Origin: Camelimonas lactis
GTDB taxonomy: Bacteria > Pseudomonadota > Alphaproteobacteria > Rhizobiales > Beijerinckiaceae
Assembly: GCF_004342915.1 (NCBI RefSeq)
Contig: NZ_SLWL01000002.1
Span: 186,001 to 250,000 of the forward strand
Direction of reading: 5' to 3'
DNA length: 64,000 nt
The notes under the pieces are model-generated. The model saw only the letters and a list, made by a program, of their open reading frames with translations. It did not search any database and was not told the origin of the DNA. Every line of letters begins with the position of its first letter. Within the stretch, counting starts at the first letter, position 1. This document shows positions 18,635 through 26,973 of this stretch, piece after piece. A program made the position numbers and the translations under genes.

Positions 18635-20827
18635 TCAGGCGGCCCGTTCGTTCGGATCGCGCGCGAGAGCGCGCAGTGCGTCGATGTCCACGCCGCGCAT
18701 CGCCAGCAGCGAGCGGGAGGTGTGATCCATCAGTTCAGAGCGGATGAATTCGCGGTCGGTCTGGGTGACCGCATCCGGATGGGCGACGACCCATTGCGCG
18801 AAGGCGATGTCGTCGGCGAAGATCGGCCGGCCATTCGCGCTCATGCGCGTCTCAACCGGCGCAGGCGCCACGGCGACCAGTGGCAGATCGGCTTCAGGAT
18901 CAGGGGTCGCCGCCAGCGGCGGCGCCAGCCGTGCAACCCCTGACAGCTGGCCCGGACGGTCACCGGCGCCACCGTCAATGACGCCAAGCGGCCTGAACTC
19001 GGCTTCGATTTCCGCCAGCTTGTCCCCGACACGCCGGACGCGGCCCCGGTAGCGGTCCCGCTCTGCCTTCTGCAGGCGGTTTTTCGGCACGTAGTCGACG
19101 GTGTTGGCTTCAAATCCGGCGACGCAGATCAGTTGGCCCGGCTCGCGCTCGCCGTCCACGATATCGATCTTGCGGACCCACACCTGCGAGCCATCGGCGA
19201 TGTCGTAACCGACGATGACATCCTTGCCGTGCCAGTCTTCCAGCGCCTGCGAGAAATAGGTGTTGTTGTTGATCTTGACCGTGCAGCGGCTGCACTTGCG
19301 GATTTCGTAGGGGCGGAACATGTCCGCCAGCTCGGCCGCGTCCGGAACGATGGCTTGGAAGCCCTGTCCCACGTGCGCGGCCCATGCCTCGGCCGGCGAT
19401 GCATGCCGGCGCTTGCCGGTGTGCGGACACGTGATCTTCGGCAAACCACGATGCGGCCGGTTATTGTATTCCTGAATGGCGTCTTCGACGGCCCAGACGA
19501 AGTCCGACCACTCGGGCAGCGTGCGGCTGGCGCCGAACAGGGCGATTTCCCGGCGCGTTGTCTTGTAGGCGGCAAGGCGCGCCTCGCGGTCCATGTCGCG
19601 CCCGGTATAGGTTTCATTGCGTTTGGCGACGCGAACCCACAACCGCTGGAAGCGCTCCACATTGCCCTTGGCCTGGGCGTTACGGGGCCGCGTCAGGTCA
19701 TGGGTGACGCCCATGCGGGACAGAATGCCGACCAGTGGCGCATCCATGGCGGCGTTGCGATAGCCAGGACCACGGTCGGAATAGAAGATGGCGGGAACAC
19801 CGAACCGCTGCACCGCGCGGCGCAGGGCGTCGGCCACAACCCACGTGCTTTCCGAAAGGCCTGCCGACCAGCCGACGCAGGCGCGCGTCGCCGCGTCGAT
19901 GATCGACGTGATTTCCGGCTTGAACGGGCGGCCGTGGATCGGGTGAGCTACCTCCCAATCCGCTGTGGTGCCGTCCGCGACATATACGGATGTCGGCAAC
20001 AACATGGAGGCGTCGCGGGAGACGTAGGCTTGCAAGCGCCGGATGGCGATCTTGCCCTCGCGTCCTTTCGCTTGCTCAACAGCGCTGAGCCGGTCCATTG
20101 CGCGGCGCACCTGGTCGATGCTCGGACATGGCGCGCCCGGCGGCAGGGTTTTGCGATAGTCGTCGAGCGCTTCGGTGAGCGTTGGCTTTGATGGGCGGGA
20201 ATAGTGCATCACAAAGCCCTCAAACCATGCAGGAAGATCGGATTTGGAGCGGCTGAGCGCTGGCGCCAGGGCCGGCACGCCGCCGCTTTCGCGGGCTGAA
20301 AACCACGACAGGATAGAGCGCAGGCCAACGGTGGCCTTGCCGCCGCTACGGTCGTTGGCGCGGCGCGCCAGATCGGTCAGCTGAGCGTCAGCGCAACCAT
20401 GCTTGAGAGCGACGACGATCTGCGCCGCCGTCGCCTTGCGGCCCTTGCCGGATACCAGCGCCCGGCGCTCGATCTCCAGCAGCAGCGCGGCCCGCGCTTC
20501 CATGGTCTGGCGCTGACGCGCCGTCAGATTGCGGGTGACCTGCGCGCCGATCTGACGCTTTTGCGTCTCCGCCGCTGCATCCACCTCCTGCATTTCGGCG
20601 GCGACCAGAGCCGTGGATTGCGCACGGTTCTCCAGCTCGTGCCGGACGGCTTCCGGAAAAGCACGAACGTTGATCAGGTAGCCGCCGCCCTTTCCCGGTC
20701 TGGGCAAGACAAGCTCGGGCATCCGCTGGCGCATCGCCCCGATCCAGTCAGAGGCGGCCGCCATGTTCTGCGGCATGTCCGCAATGCCGGCTGCAACGAT
20801 GTCGCCTGCTGACCACCACGTTTGCAT
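18635..20827 (-). CDS. DDE transposase A subunit (MuA/TnsB-like)
   Basis: A 730-residue transposase with an N-terminal winged helix (MQTWWSAGDIVAAGI..MP), helical DNA-binding domains, and an RNase H-fold catalytic core: D285 (YVADGTTADW), D351 (FYSDRGPGYRN) and E391 (AKGNVERF), spaced as in MuA. A beta-barrel-like domain (RCTVKINNNTYFSQAL, VIVGYDIADGSQVWV) follows, then a C-terminal tail that may bind the ATPase. It should cleave and join the TG/CA ends at 5234 and 40530. It is located in the centre of the element rather than near an end. Confidence 0.95.
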   Translation of the reverse strand: MQTWWSAGDIVAAGIADMPQNMAAASDWIGAMRQRMPELVLPRPGKGGGYLINVRAFPEAVRHELENRAQSTALVAAEMQEVDAAAETQKRQIGAQVTRNLTARQRQTMEARAALLLEIERRALVSGKGRKATAAQIVVALKHGCADAQLTDLARRANDRSGGKATVGLRSILSWFSARESGGVPALAPALSRSKSDLPAWFEGFVMHYSRPSKPTLTEALDDYRKTLPPGAPCPSIDQVRRAMDRLSAVEQAKGREGKIAIRRLQAYVSRDASMLLPTSVYVADGTTADWEVAHPIHGRPFKPEITSIIDAATRACVGWSAGLSESTWVVADALRRAVQRFGVPAIFYSDRGPGYRNAAMDAPLVGILSRMGVTHDLTRPRNAQAKGNVERFQRLWVRVAKRNETYTGRDMDREARLAAYKTTRREIALFGASRTLPEWSDFVWAVEDAIQEYNNRPHRGLPKITCPHTGKRRHASPAEAWAAHVGQGFQAIVPDAAELADMFRPYEIRKCSRCTVKINNNTYFSQALEDWHGKDVIVGYDIADGSQVWVRKIDIVDGEREPGQLICVAGFEANTVDYVPKNRLQKAERDRYRGRVRRVGDKLAEIEAEFRPLGVIDGGAGDRPGQLSGVARLAPPLAATPDPEADLPLVAVAPAPVETRMSANGRPIFADDIAFAQWVVAHPDAVTQTDREFIRSELMDHTSRSLLAMRGVDIDALRALARDPNERAA

Positions 20828-21675
20828 CAGACTTCCCCGGTAGCCTTGAGCATGGCGATGAAGCGCTGCCGGTCATGGTCGCTGGCGCAGAGCCAGGCCT
20901 TTGACAGGGCCTTGTAGTTCGCCTCTGGGTCAGTGGGTTTGGCAGGGCGTGCGGGCGCAATCCCCAGCGCGGCCTTCGCGGCGTCCACGGTCTTCGCGCC
21001 GTCCAGCAGCTTGTTAGCGATGGCGATCTGATCGGCTGGCTTTTCGACGGCGAGCGCATGCAGCACACGGGTTGCGCCTTCGAAATCAGAACCACGCAGG
21101 GCGTCGCGGGTTTCTGGCGTCAGGTGACCGCCGATGGCGACGGCGATCTGAACAGAGCGCTCAGAAAGGCCGCTCGCCTCCGCTGCTTCCCGGGTGAAGC
21201 GAACATGTCGCAACGGTTGCGATAATTCGCCTTGGCCAAGTCGCAACGGTTGCGACTTGCTCGCATCGGACAGCCGATCACCACCATGGCGGGTTTCCGG
21301 ATACATCCGTTCCCAAATTTGCTTGCGCTCATGGAGGAAAACGCTGCGGTCGATGACGCTCAGTTCCCGCCGACGCAGGTTCTCGTCGATCTCAACCATC
21401 CGGGCGCCGTCCGCATCCAGATGTCGGATGACGGCTTCAATCTCTGTCCATCCGAGACTGGCGGCGGCTTCGATGCGATGCAGGCCAGCGACCAGCGCAT
21501 GGTCACGCCCTTGCACGGGCGGGATCGGGCGAACAATGATCGGTGCGAGCTGGCCGCGCGCCTCCATGGAGGTGGCGATTTCTTCGACCGCTTCCGGCGA
21601 CGCTGGGCGCAGCCGATCGACAATCGCGATCCGGTCGAGGGCGAGCTTGATGGTGACGCTATCCTGACCGCTCAT
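20827..21675 (-). CDS. ParB/Srx-domain protein in the transposition operon
   Basis: A 282-residue protein. The N-terminal ~100 residues are a ParB nuclease-like fold (RIAIVDRLRPASPEAVEEIATSM, LAPIIVRPI, ALVAGLHRIEAAASLGW, EIEAVI), followed by a possible helix-turn-helix (TREAAEASGLSERSVQIAVAI). It lies between ner-like and transposase genes with small overlaps. No ParA partner is visible, so classical partitioning is unlikely; a regulatory or target-site role is possible. Confidence 0.8.
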   Translation of the reverse strand: MSGQDSVTIKLALDRIAIVDRLRPASPEAVEEIATSMEARGQLAPIIVRPIPPVQGRDHALVAGLHRIEAAASLGWTEIEAVIRHLDADGARMVEIDENLRRRELSVIDRSVFLHERKQIWERMYPETRHGGDRLSDASKSQPLRLGQGELSQPLRHVRFTREAAEASGLSERSVQIAVAIGGHLTPETRDALRGSDFEGATRVLHALAVEKPADQIAIANKLLDGAKTVDAAKAALGIAPARPAKPTDPEANYKALSKAWLCASDHDRQRFIAMLKATGEV

Positions 21676-21989
21676 GCCGCCCTCCTCGTCTTACCGCGAG
21701 AAAGGGCAATGCGCTGGTACGGCGTCAGGTGTCTTGGGCGATCCGCCTCATCGTACCAGTGCGGCCAAAGCGCATGACATCTTTGACCGATTGAGCGGGC
21801 GATGATCGCGTGCGCTCTCGGATGCAGCTTGTACAGCGATGCCTGGAGCGTGGATGCTCCAAAACCGTGCTGAAGAGAAAGCGCGCGAAGTGACGTACCT
21901 GTCTTCCGAACAGCGGCAAGAATGTCCTGATGATGCCAGCCAGGCGACAAGTTTGTATCTCGCATGGGGGTTGATTCCATGATACCCAT
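21672..21989 (-). CDS. ner: Ner-like DNA-binding regulator
   Basis: The core SPGWHHQDILAAVRKTGTSLRALSLQHGFGASTLQASLYKLHPRAHAIIARSIGQRCHALWPHWYDE matches the Ner/SfsB (Nlp) family: the WH.xDI start, HTH and the WP.RY-like end. In Mu, Ner turns down early and repressor transcription during lytic growth. Several ATGs are possible (21989, 21980, 21965); the conserved domain begins just after MRDTNL (21965). It is the first gene of the leftward operon, divergent from the repressor. Confidence 0.85.
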   Translation of the reverse strand: MGIMESTPMRDTNLSPGWHHQDILAAVRKTGTSLRALSLQHGFGASTLQASLYKLHPRAHAIIARSIGQRCHALWPHWYDEADRPRHLTPYQRIALSRGKTRRAA

Positions 21990-22041
21990 CTTTGTGCGAT
22001 CAGACTTGTCTGATTTAGACAAAAATGGGTGTTTAAGTCAA
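21984..22041. promoter_or_regulatory. Divergent early/repressor control region with nested palindromes
   Basis: Palindrome TTGTCT-gattt-AGACAA (22006-22022) overlaps CAGAC-TT-GTCTG (22001-22012), and an outer pair CCCATcTTTGT / ACAAAaATGGG flanks both. Leftward promoter: TTGACT (22036-22041) - 17 nt - CTAAAT (22013-22018). Rightward promoter: TTGTGC (21992-21997) - 17 nt - TTAGAC (22015-22020). Both -10 elements lie in the palindrome, so one bound repressor or Ner dimer could control both. Promoter calls are by inspection. Confidence 0.65.
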
Positions 22042-22058
22042 CCAGGAATGTCCATCCA

Positions 22059-22733
22059 ATGACAGAATCGTCCAGCCGACGCCGGCGTGGGTTTGCCACC
22101 TTCGGGGAGCGGCTTTGGCATGCCGTCGAAGGAAAGAACGTCCGGGCTGACTTAAGGGAAGCCCTCGGAGTGTCTGACAAAACGATCGAACGCTATTATC
22201 GGGGGGAAACATTCCCCACGGCCGATGACATGGTGAAGATCGCCTCAGTGACAGGAATGAACCCTGACTGGTTCATTCTTGGGATCACGCCTCCGTCACG
22301 CCACGAAAATGAGGACAAAGATGTCGTTTTTGTCCCACGTTTGGCCGTACGGCTGTCAGCGGGAATCGGTCGGTGTAACGACCAGGAACAAGAGGTAGAG
22401 CGGATTCCGATGGCGCTCAGCCTGATCCGCAAGCTTGGCGTGAAGCCTGATAAAGCTCACATCGTGCAAGCTGACGGCGACAGCATGGAAAATACCATTC
22501 GCGATGGTGATGACGTACTAATTGATACGGCCATGACTGAACTAAGCGCGGAAGGCATATATGCTTTAGTCATTGGTGAGTTGGCGATGATAAAGCGCGT
22601 CATGCCCTTGTTTAACGGTGGCTTTGAGTTGATATCAGACAATGATCGCTATAGGTCTATTGAAATATCAAAGGCAGATGCAGAGCAGTTACGGGTTATA
22701 GGACGCGCCAAGTGGGTTGGGAGGGCACTATGA
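22059..22733 (+). CDS. Prophage repressor with HTH and LexA-type S24 peptidase domain
   Basis: A 224-residue CI/LexA-like repressor. HTH about residues 26-50 (ADLREALGVSDKTIERYYRGE); S24 domain with S142 (GDSMENTIRDGD) and K179 (AMIKR); putative autocleavage Ala101-Gly102 (RLSAGIG). It should keep the prophage silent and yield to RecA-stimulated cleavage after DNA damage, unlike classical Mu Repc, which lacks a peptidase domain. ATG 22059 is chosen; a GTG at 22029 lies in the operator region. Lower GC than its neighbours. Overlaps the next start (ATGA). Confidence 0.9.
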   Translation: MTESSSRRRRGFATFGERLWHAVEGKNVRADLREALGVSDKTIERYYRGETFPTADDMVKIASVTGMNPDWFILGITPPSRHENEDKDVVFVPRLAVRLSAGIGRCNDQEQEVERIPMALSLIRKLGVKPDKAHIVQADGDSMENTIRDGDDVLIDTAMTELSAEGIYALVIGELAMIKRVMPLFNGGFELISDNDRYRSIEISKADAEQLRVIGRAKWVGRAL

Positions 22734-23179
22734 AATCCATCATCACTGCTTGCGCCATGTGTCTTGCAACCTTGCCGGCTATTGCAGATTCATTTGATCC
22801 AGCAGTTTTGCCCAAACTATTGAGCCAGCCGCGCGCCAAATTGGAAGCGGCGCTCGGTCAGCCTGAACGCTGTGAGAATCCCGGTGGCACGGTGACATTT
22901 TGCAATTTCCAAAACAAAGAGCGGAATGAGCGATACGCTGCGCGCCTGAATGGTGACCGGACCTTCTATGTTCACTGGCTTCTGTCATCAACGGCAGGGC
23001 GCTCTGTCACTTGGGGGCAGATTTTCCCTGACGGTGAATGTCGCGAACCGCCAGCACCACGATATATCGCGGGGCAACTGTATTCATTCACGTGGACTTG
23101 TCGGGACCATGTGCAGGTCGAGATTGCCGAGAGGGAAAACGGAAAAACCCAAGCCGTGACGGTCTCCAACCACGACTGA
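22730..23179 (+). CDS. Secreted protein coupled to repressor, lysogenic-conversion candidate
   Basis: A 149-residue protein with an N-terminal signal peptide (MKSIITACAMCLATLPAIA-DS). The mature part has paired cysteines (CENPGGTVTFCNF; DGECREP; FTWTCRD), suggesting disulphides in the periplasm. Its ATG overlaps the repressor stop and has a GGGAGG site, so it should be made in the lysogen. Base composition is AT-richer than the rest of the prophage. No family recognised; a role in superinfection exclusion or host surface change is speculation. Confidence 0.7.
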   Translation: MKSIITACAMCLATLPAIADSFDPAVLPKLLSQPRAKLEAALGQPERCENPGGTVTFCNFQNKERNERYAARLNGDRTFYVHWLLSSTAGRSVTWGQIFPDGECREPPAPRYIAGQLYSFTWTCRDHVQVEIAERENGKTQAVTVSNHD

Positions 23180-23259
23180 TTTCAAGCCCCCGCCAGCCGC
23201 CACGATGATGTGCAGGCTGTCGTCACACCCGGCGCGCGCTACCCCCCGTTAGAACCGGC

Positions 23260-23442
23260 GTTAGAATCGACGCAATCACCTATCCCGCCGCCGGGTGCCG
23301 CCCCTGGCGTTTTTCCAGCGCCTGGGGTATGGATTTTGACGTCGCCCGACGCGGCGATTTGCGATGACGCGTCCCCCGTCATCGCCACCTGATCCGCCCA
23401 TGCGCGGTCCCCTACGGTCGAGGTCTCCACAGAGAGGCCGCA
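23260..23442 (+). promoter_or_regulatory. Intergenic control region before the structural right arm
   Basis: The 263-bp gap between the secreted protein and the protease holds a tandem CGTTAGAA repeat with 12-bp period (near 23251-23272), an imperfect hairpin around CCCCTGGCG/CGCCTGGGG, and a perfect 9-bp inverted repeat GCGATGACG (23361-23369) / CGTCATCGC (23377-23385). It probably ends the lysogenic transcript and starts the late one, but no clear -10/-35 is seen. Confidence 0.4.
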
Positions 23443-24423
23443 ATGACCGGAACCACCAAACGCATTGAAGTCTTCAGGCCGGGCACCTTCACGCCCATGT
23501 CCGGCGCGTCCGTCACCATGACGGCCGAGGATCTGCGCGGCATCGCCGCCGCTTACGATCCGGCCGTCTATGAAACGCCGGCCGTCGTCGGGCACCCGAA
23601 GACGGAAGACGCCGCTTATGGTTGGGCGAAGGCCTTCTCTTATGACGAAGCCAGCCAGCGGCTGGTTGCGGACGTCGGCGACATCGCGCCAGCCTTTGGC
23701 GAGGCGGTGGCGGCGAAGCGCTACAAGAACATTTCCCTGTCCCTGTTTGCGCCCGGCGCGCCGAACAACCCCAAGCCTGGTGCCTGGTATCCAAAGCATA
23801 TCGGCTTCCTCGGCGCGGTTGCGCCTGCCGTCTCCGGCCTGAAGCCGGTGTCGTTTGCAACCGACGACGGCGCCCTGACCTTTGAGTTTGGCGACCCGGC
23901 CAACTGGCTGAATGAGCAGCAACGCCCAGCCAATTCCCCAACAACGGAGCAGACCATGACTGACGCCGAGAAGCGCCAGAAGGAACTTGATGCGCGCGAA
24001 GCGGAAGTCCGCAAGCGCGAGGCCCTGCTTCAGCATGACCAGAACGTCGCGTTCGCTGAAGGGCTGATCAAGGAAGGCAAGCTGATCGCCGCCTCGCAGC
24101 CCCGCGTCGTGGCGCTGCTGGACACCCTGGAGGCCCAGCCTGCCGCTGCCGCCGGAACCGTGTCGTTCGCCGAGGGCGACGCGCAGATCACCCAGTCTCC
24201 GGCCGACGCCGTGCGCGCCATCCTCGCCGATCAGCCCGTCGTGGTGTCGTTCGGCGAGTTCGCCGGCCGCCAGCCCGCCGAAGCCCAGGCAACCGTGTCG
24301 TTCGCGTCGCCAGACGGCCGCGCGGTGGACGCCACAGGTCTCGCCCGTCTGGCGAAGATCGAAGCCTGGCAGAAGCAGAACCCCGGCGCGACCTTCGAAC
24401 AGGCGGTTGCGGCGGTCAGCTGA
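23443..24423 (+). CDS. Head maturation protease with internal scaffold (Mu gpI/gpZ-like)
   Basis: A 326-residue protein. Residues ~1-150 match the Mu gpI protease family (IEVFRPGTFTPMSG, VVGHPKTEDAAYGW, YKNISLSLFAP, HIGFLGAVAPAVSGL). The C-terminal part is helical (KRQKELDAREAEVRKREALL) and then has loose repeats of TVSFAxxDG. An in-frame ATG at 23956 with GGAG upstream would give the scaffold alone, as gpZ is made in Mu. First gene of the rightward structural operon. Confidence 0.85.
   Translation: MTGTTKRIEVFRPGTFTPMSGASVTMTAEDLRGIAAAYDPAVYETPAVVGHPKTEDAAYGWAKAFSYDEASQRLVADVGDIAPAFGEAVAAKRYKNISLSLFAPGAPNNPKPGAWYPKHIGFLGAVAPAVSGLKPVSFATDDGALTFEFGDPANWLNEQQRPANSPTTEQTMTDAEKRQKELDAREAEVRKREALLQHDQNVAFAEGLIKEGKLIAASQPRVVALLDTLEAQPAAAAGTVSFAEGDAQITQSPADAVRAILADQPVVVSFGEFAGRQPAEAQATVSFASPDGRAVDATGLARLAKIEAWQKQNPGATFEQAVAAVS
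23956..24423 (+). CDS. Internal-start scaffold protein (gpZ-like)
   Basis: Same frame as the protease; begins MTDAEKRQKELDAREAEVRK at ATG 23956, preceded by GGAG at 23945-23948. In Mu the scaffold gene Z is nested in I in the same way. The product would be 155 residues, a helix followed by a repeat-rich tail. Existence is inferred from the start signals and family precedent. Confidence 0.5.
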   Translation: MTDAEKRQKELDAREAEVRKREALLQHDQNVAFAEGLIKEGKLIAASQPRVVALLDTLEAQPAAAAGTVSFAEGDAQITQSPADAVRAILADQPVVVSFGEFAGRQPAEAQATVSFASPDGRAVDATGLARLAKIEAWQKQNPGATFEQAVAAVS

Positions 24424-24474
24424 CCGGCGCGCCCTCCCCGTCAGCCTTCAGGCGCCGAACCGAGGACACCTCGC

Positions 24475-24810
24475 ATGTATGCCGAAATCGACCTTCTCAA
24501 CCTGCCGATCACGGCGACCGCCTCCGTGCCCGCGCAGACCTGCGTCACCTTCGACGGCGATCCGGCCGCCGAGGACGAACCCGTGTTCGGCGTCTCGCAG
24601 TTCAGCCAGATCACCGGGCGCGAAGTCACCTGCAAGGTGCTGGGCGTGGCCGTGCTGAAAGCGACCGGCGCCATCACAAAGGGCGCCCGTGTCATCTCGT
24701 CTGCGACCGGCGGGGCAAAGACCGGCGGCGCCACGCCCGCAAATCCGATCGGCCGCGCGCTCACCACGGCCGCCGATGGAGAGTTCGTCCGCGTCCTTCT
24801 CGGGCGCTGA
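24475..24810 (+). CDS. Capsid decoration-like protein (DUF2190 type)
   Basis: A 111-residue beta-rich protein (ITATASVPAQTCVTFDG ... VTCKVLGVAVLKATGAITKGARVISSATGG ... IGRALTTAADGEFVRVLLGR). The pattern GxAxxxaxaGexvxVxL and its position between scaffold and major capsid gene fit the DUF2190/head-decoration group. Confidence 0.7.
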   Translation: MYAEIDLLNLPITATASVPAQTCVTFDGDPAAEDEPVFGVSQFSQITGREVTCKVLGVAVLKATGAITKGARVISSATGGAKTGGATPANPIGRALTTAADGEFVRVLLGR

Positions 24811-24852
24811 TCGCACCGCCTCACCCGCAGCATCACTCCGGAGCATCCTCAT

Positions 24853-25791
24853 ATGTCGGGCATGAATCCCCAGCAGGCGGCCGTTATTGAGCCCATCCTG
24901 TCCACCCACGCGCGCGGCTATCGCAACGCCCAGTACATCTACGACCGCCTCGCGCCCGTCGTGGACATTCCGAACCGTTCCATGCGGGTGATCCGCTTCG
25001 GCAAGGAAGACTTCCGCAAGATCAACACCCGCCGCGCGCCGGGCGCCGCCACTGCGCGCATCCAGTACGGCTATGCCTCCGACCCTGTCGCCCTTCCTCA
25101 GGACAGTCTGGAAGCGACGGTGCCGGTGGAAAATCAGGAAGAGGCACTGAAGGTGCCGGGCTTCGATCTCGCGAAGATTTCCGTGGAGCGCGTGCTTAAC
25201 GTCTTTGGGCTCAACCTCGAAATTGAGGTGGCGACGAAGGCCCGCGATCTGAACACCTATGGCGCCAACAACAAGCTGACGTTGGCAGGCGCGTCCAAGT
25301 GGAGCGATCCCGACAGCACGCCGGGCAAGGATGTCGACGCCGCCCGTGATGCTGTGCGGCGGATGATCGGCCTTCGGCCCAATGTCATGGTGCTTGGCCC
25401 GGCAGTGTTCAGCGCCCTGAAAAATCATCCAAAGGTGCAGGAGAAGTTCAAGTACGTCTCCAGCGACAGCATCACCACGAAGATGCTGGCGTCATATTTC
25501 GAGGTGGCGGAGGTGGTCTCAGGCGACGCCATCTATCTGCCCGACACTGCCGCCGACAGTGAACCTGCCCAGGACATCTGGGGCGGTGACGCCATCCTGG
25601 CCTACGTCAACCGCAGCGGCGACTACCTGTCGCCCTCCTACGGCTACACCTATCGCCTGCGCGGGTGCCCGTTTGTGGAAACGCCCTATCACGAGCGCAA
25701 TGCGAAAAGCTGGATTTATCCGGTGACGGATGAAGAGCTGCCCTACATCACCGGCGCCGAGGCGGGCTTCCTGTTCAAGGATGCGGCCTGA
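24853..25791 (+). CDS. Major capsid protein
   Basis: A 312-residue protein following protease and decoration genes. It starts MSGMNPQQAAVIEPILSTHA and includes AQYIYDRLAPVVDIPNRSMRVIRFGKEDF, DAARDAVRRMIGLRPNVMVLGPAVFSALKNHPKVQEKFKY and a C-terminal WGGDAILAYVNRSG region, the layout of HK97-fold capsid proteins of Mu-like and related phages. The shell is built by several hundred copies. Confidence comes from both size and position. Confidence 0.85.
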   Translation: MSGMNPQQAAVIEPILSTHARGYRNAQYIYDRLAPVVDIPNRSMRVIRFGKEDFRKINTRRAPGAATARIQYGYASDPVALPQDSLEATVPVENQEEALKVPGFDLAKISVERVLNVFGLNLEIEVATKARDLNTYGANNKLTLAGASKWSDPDSTPGKDVDAARDAVRRMIGLRPNVMVLGPAVFSALKNHPKVQEKFKYVSSDSITTKMLASYFEVAEVVSGDAIYLPDTAADSEPAQDIWGGDAILAYVNRSGDYLSPSYGYTYRLRGCPFVETPYHERNAKSWIYPVTDEELPYITGAEAGFLFKDAA

Positions 25792-26024
25792 TGGCGGCGA
25801 AGCCCCGAAAAACTGCGGGCAACGCGGCGGCCACTCCGGCCGCCGCCAGCTCCGGCGGGGCGGCCGGCGTCGCGGACCTGCGGCGCTACCCGGTGCTGTC
25901 GCCCCTCGACCATGACGGCGTGCGGTATGCGCCCGCCAATCCCGACGCCGACGAAATCCTGCTGACGCCTGACGATGCGCTGCGGTTGCAGGAACTTGGC
26001 GTTCTCGGGGCCGAGCTGGCGTAA
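25791..26024 (+). CDS. Small phage protein after capsid gene, 77 aa
   Basis: Ala/Pro-rich N-terminus, then RYPVLSPLDHDGVRYAPANPDADEILLTPDDALRLQELGVLG. The last part resembles small head-tail connector or DUF-type proteins at this locus. Start overlaps the capsid stop (1 bp shared). Function unknown. Confidence 0.6.
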   Translation: MAAKPRKTAGNAAATPAAASSGGAAGVADLRRYPVLSPLDHDGVRYAPANPDADEILLTPDDALRLQELGVLGAELA

Positions 26025-26047
26025 CCCGCGCCGCGTGGAGTGATCCG

Positions 26048-26482
26048 ATGTCCCTGCTGACCGTTGACGCATATGTCGCCCGCATCGGCCCAACCGAGGC
26101 CGACAATGTCGCCGGCTCTGGCCCGCGCGGTGAACGCGAGCTGGATACGGTGAAGATTGAGGGCGCGCTGTCGTTCGGCGCGTCGCTGGTCAGCGGGCGA
26201 CTGGCGGCACGGTTCCCGGTGCTGCCCTCGCCGGCTCCGGAAATCCTGCTTGGCATCCATCAGGACATCGCCACCTACCGCCTCCGCTACAAGACGGGCG
26301 ACCAGTCCGGCGTCCAGGACGAAACCTACAAGCGTTATCAGGCGGCCCTGAAGCTGCTCGACCAGATCGCGGATGGCGACCTGACGATTGACGGCTCGGC
26401 CGCCGGTCGCGCGCCGGACCCAGTCGTGGTGCGCGGCGAACCCGTCAGGGCGCCGCAGATTCTGACGGGATGGCTGACATGA
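26048..26482 (+). CDS. DUF1320 head-tail connector (Mu gp36-like)
   Basis: A 144-residue protein with YVARIGPTEADNVAG..., FGASLVSGRLAARFPVLPSPAPEILLGIHQDIATYRLRYK and YQAALKLLDQIADGDLTI. These are the usual landmarks of gp36/DUF1320, a ring protein of the neck. It is followed by the gp37-like gene (13-bp overlap). Confidence 0.82.
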   Translation: MSLLTVDAYVARIGPTEADNVAGSGPRGERELDTVKIEGALSFGASLVSGRLAARFPVLPSPAPEILLGIHQDIATYRLRYKTGDQSGVQDETYKRYQAALKLLDQIADGDLTIDGSAAGRAPDPVVVRGEPVRAPQILTGWLT

Positions 26483-26973
26483 CCGACGCCCCCGATATCG
26501 CCGCAGGCAATCGCAGCGCCGCGACCGCCGCCGGGATGGGCGAGACCGACAGGATTGTCTCGGCCATCGTCAACCTGTTCGAAGCTGGCCTGCCGCGCGA
26601 CGTGCATGTGGCGATCATGCCTGACCGGGTGAAGGATTTCGACCTGGGCGAACACGAAGCAGCTGCGCTGGTGCACTACCGGGGGTCCGACTACCGGGCG
26701 CCGGAAACCTCAGACGGCATCTGGCAGACGCGGCGCGTCACCATAGACGTCCATCTGATGGTCCGGGGCCTGACCGGCCGCCTCGGCGCGCCGTCGCTGG
26801 TCGATTCATCCCGCATCACCCTTCAGGGCAAGAGCGTCCATGGCTCCACCCCCTTCGCCGTACTGCGCGACGGTCTCGTCAGCGAGAACGACGGCATCTG
26901 GGACTACGTCATTTCCTTCGCGGCCTCCCTGCGCGCGGTCGCTCCGCTTCCCCAGCAGAGGACTTACCTATGA
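26470..26973 (+). CDS. DUF1834 tail-completion protein (Mu gp37-like)
   Basis: A 167-residue protein: IVSAIVNLFEAGLPRD, AALVHYRGSDYRAPETSDGIWQTRRVTIDVHLMVRGL, then DYVISFAAS. This matches gp37/DUF1834, a neck/tail terminator-type protein in Mu-like phages. The gene order gp36-gp37-DUF2635-sheath is conserved. Confidence 0.8.
   Translation: MADMTDAPDIAAGNRSAATAAGMGETDRIVSAIVNLFEAGLPRDVHVAIMPDRVKDFDLGEHEAAALVHYRGSDYRAPETSDGIWQTRRVTIDVHLMVRGLTGRLGAPSLVDSSRITLQGKSVHGSTPFAVLRDGLVSENDGIWDYVISFAASLRAVAPLPQQRTYL

Noticed and set aside
17817-20827. TnsB/TnsC-like pair as part of a CRISPR-associated or classical Tn7 transposon
   Set aside because: There is no TniQ/TnsD, TnsA or Cas gene, and the element encodes a full phage particle. 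The pair fits a Mu/BcepMu-type phage.
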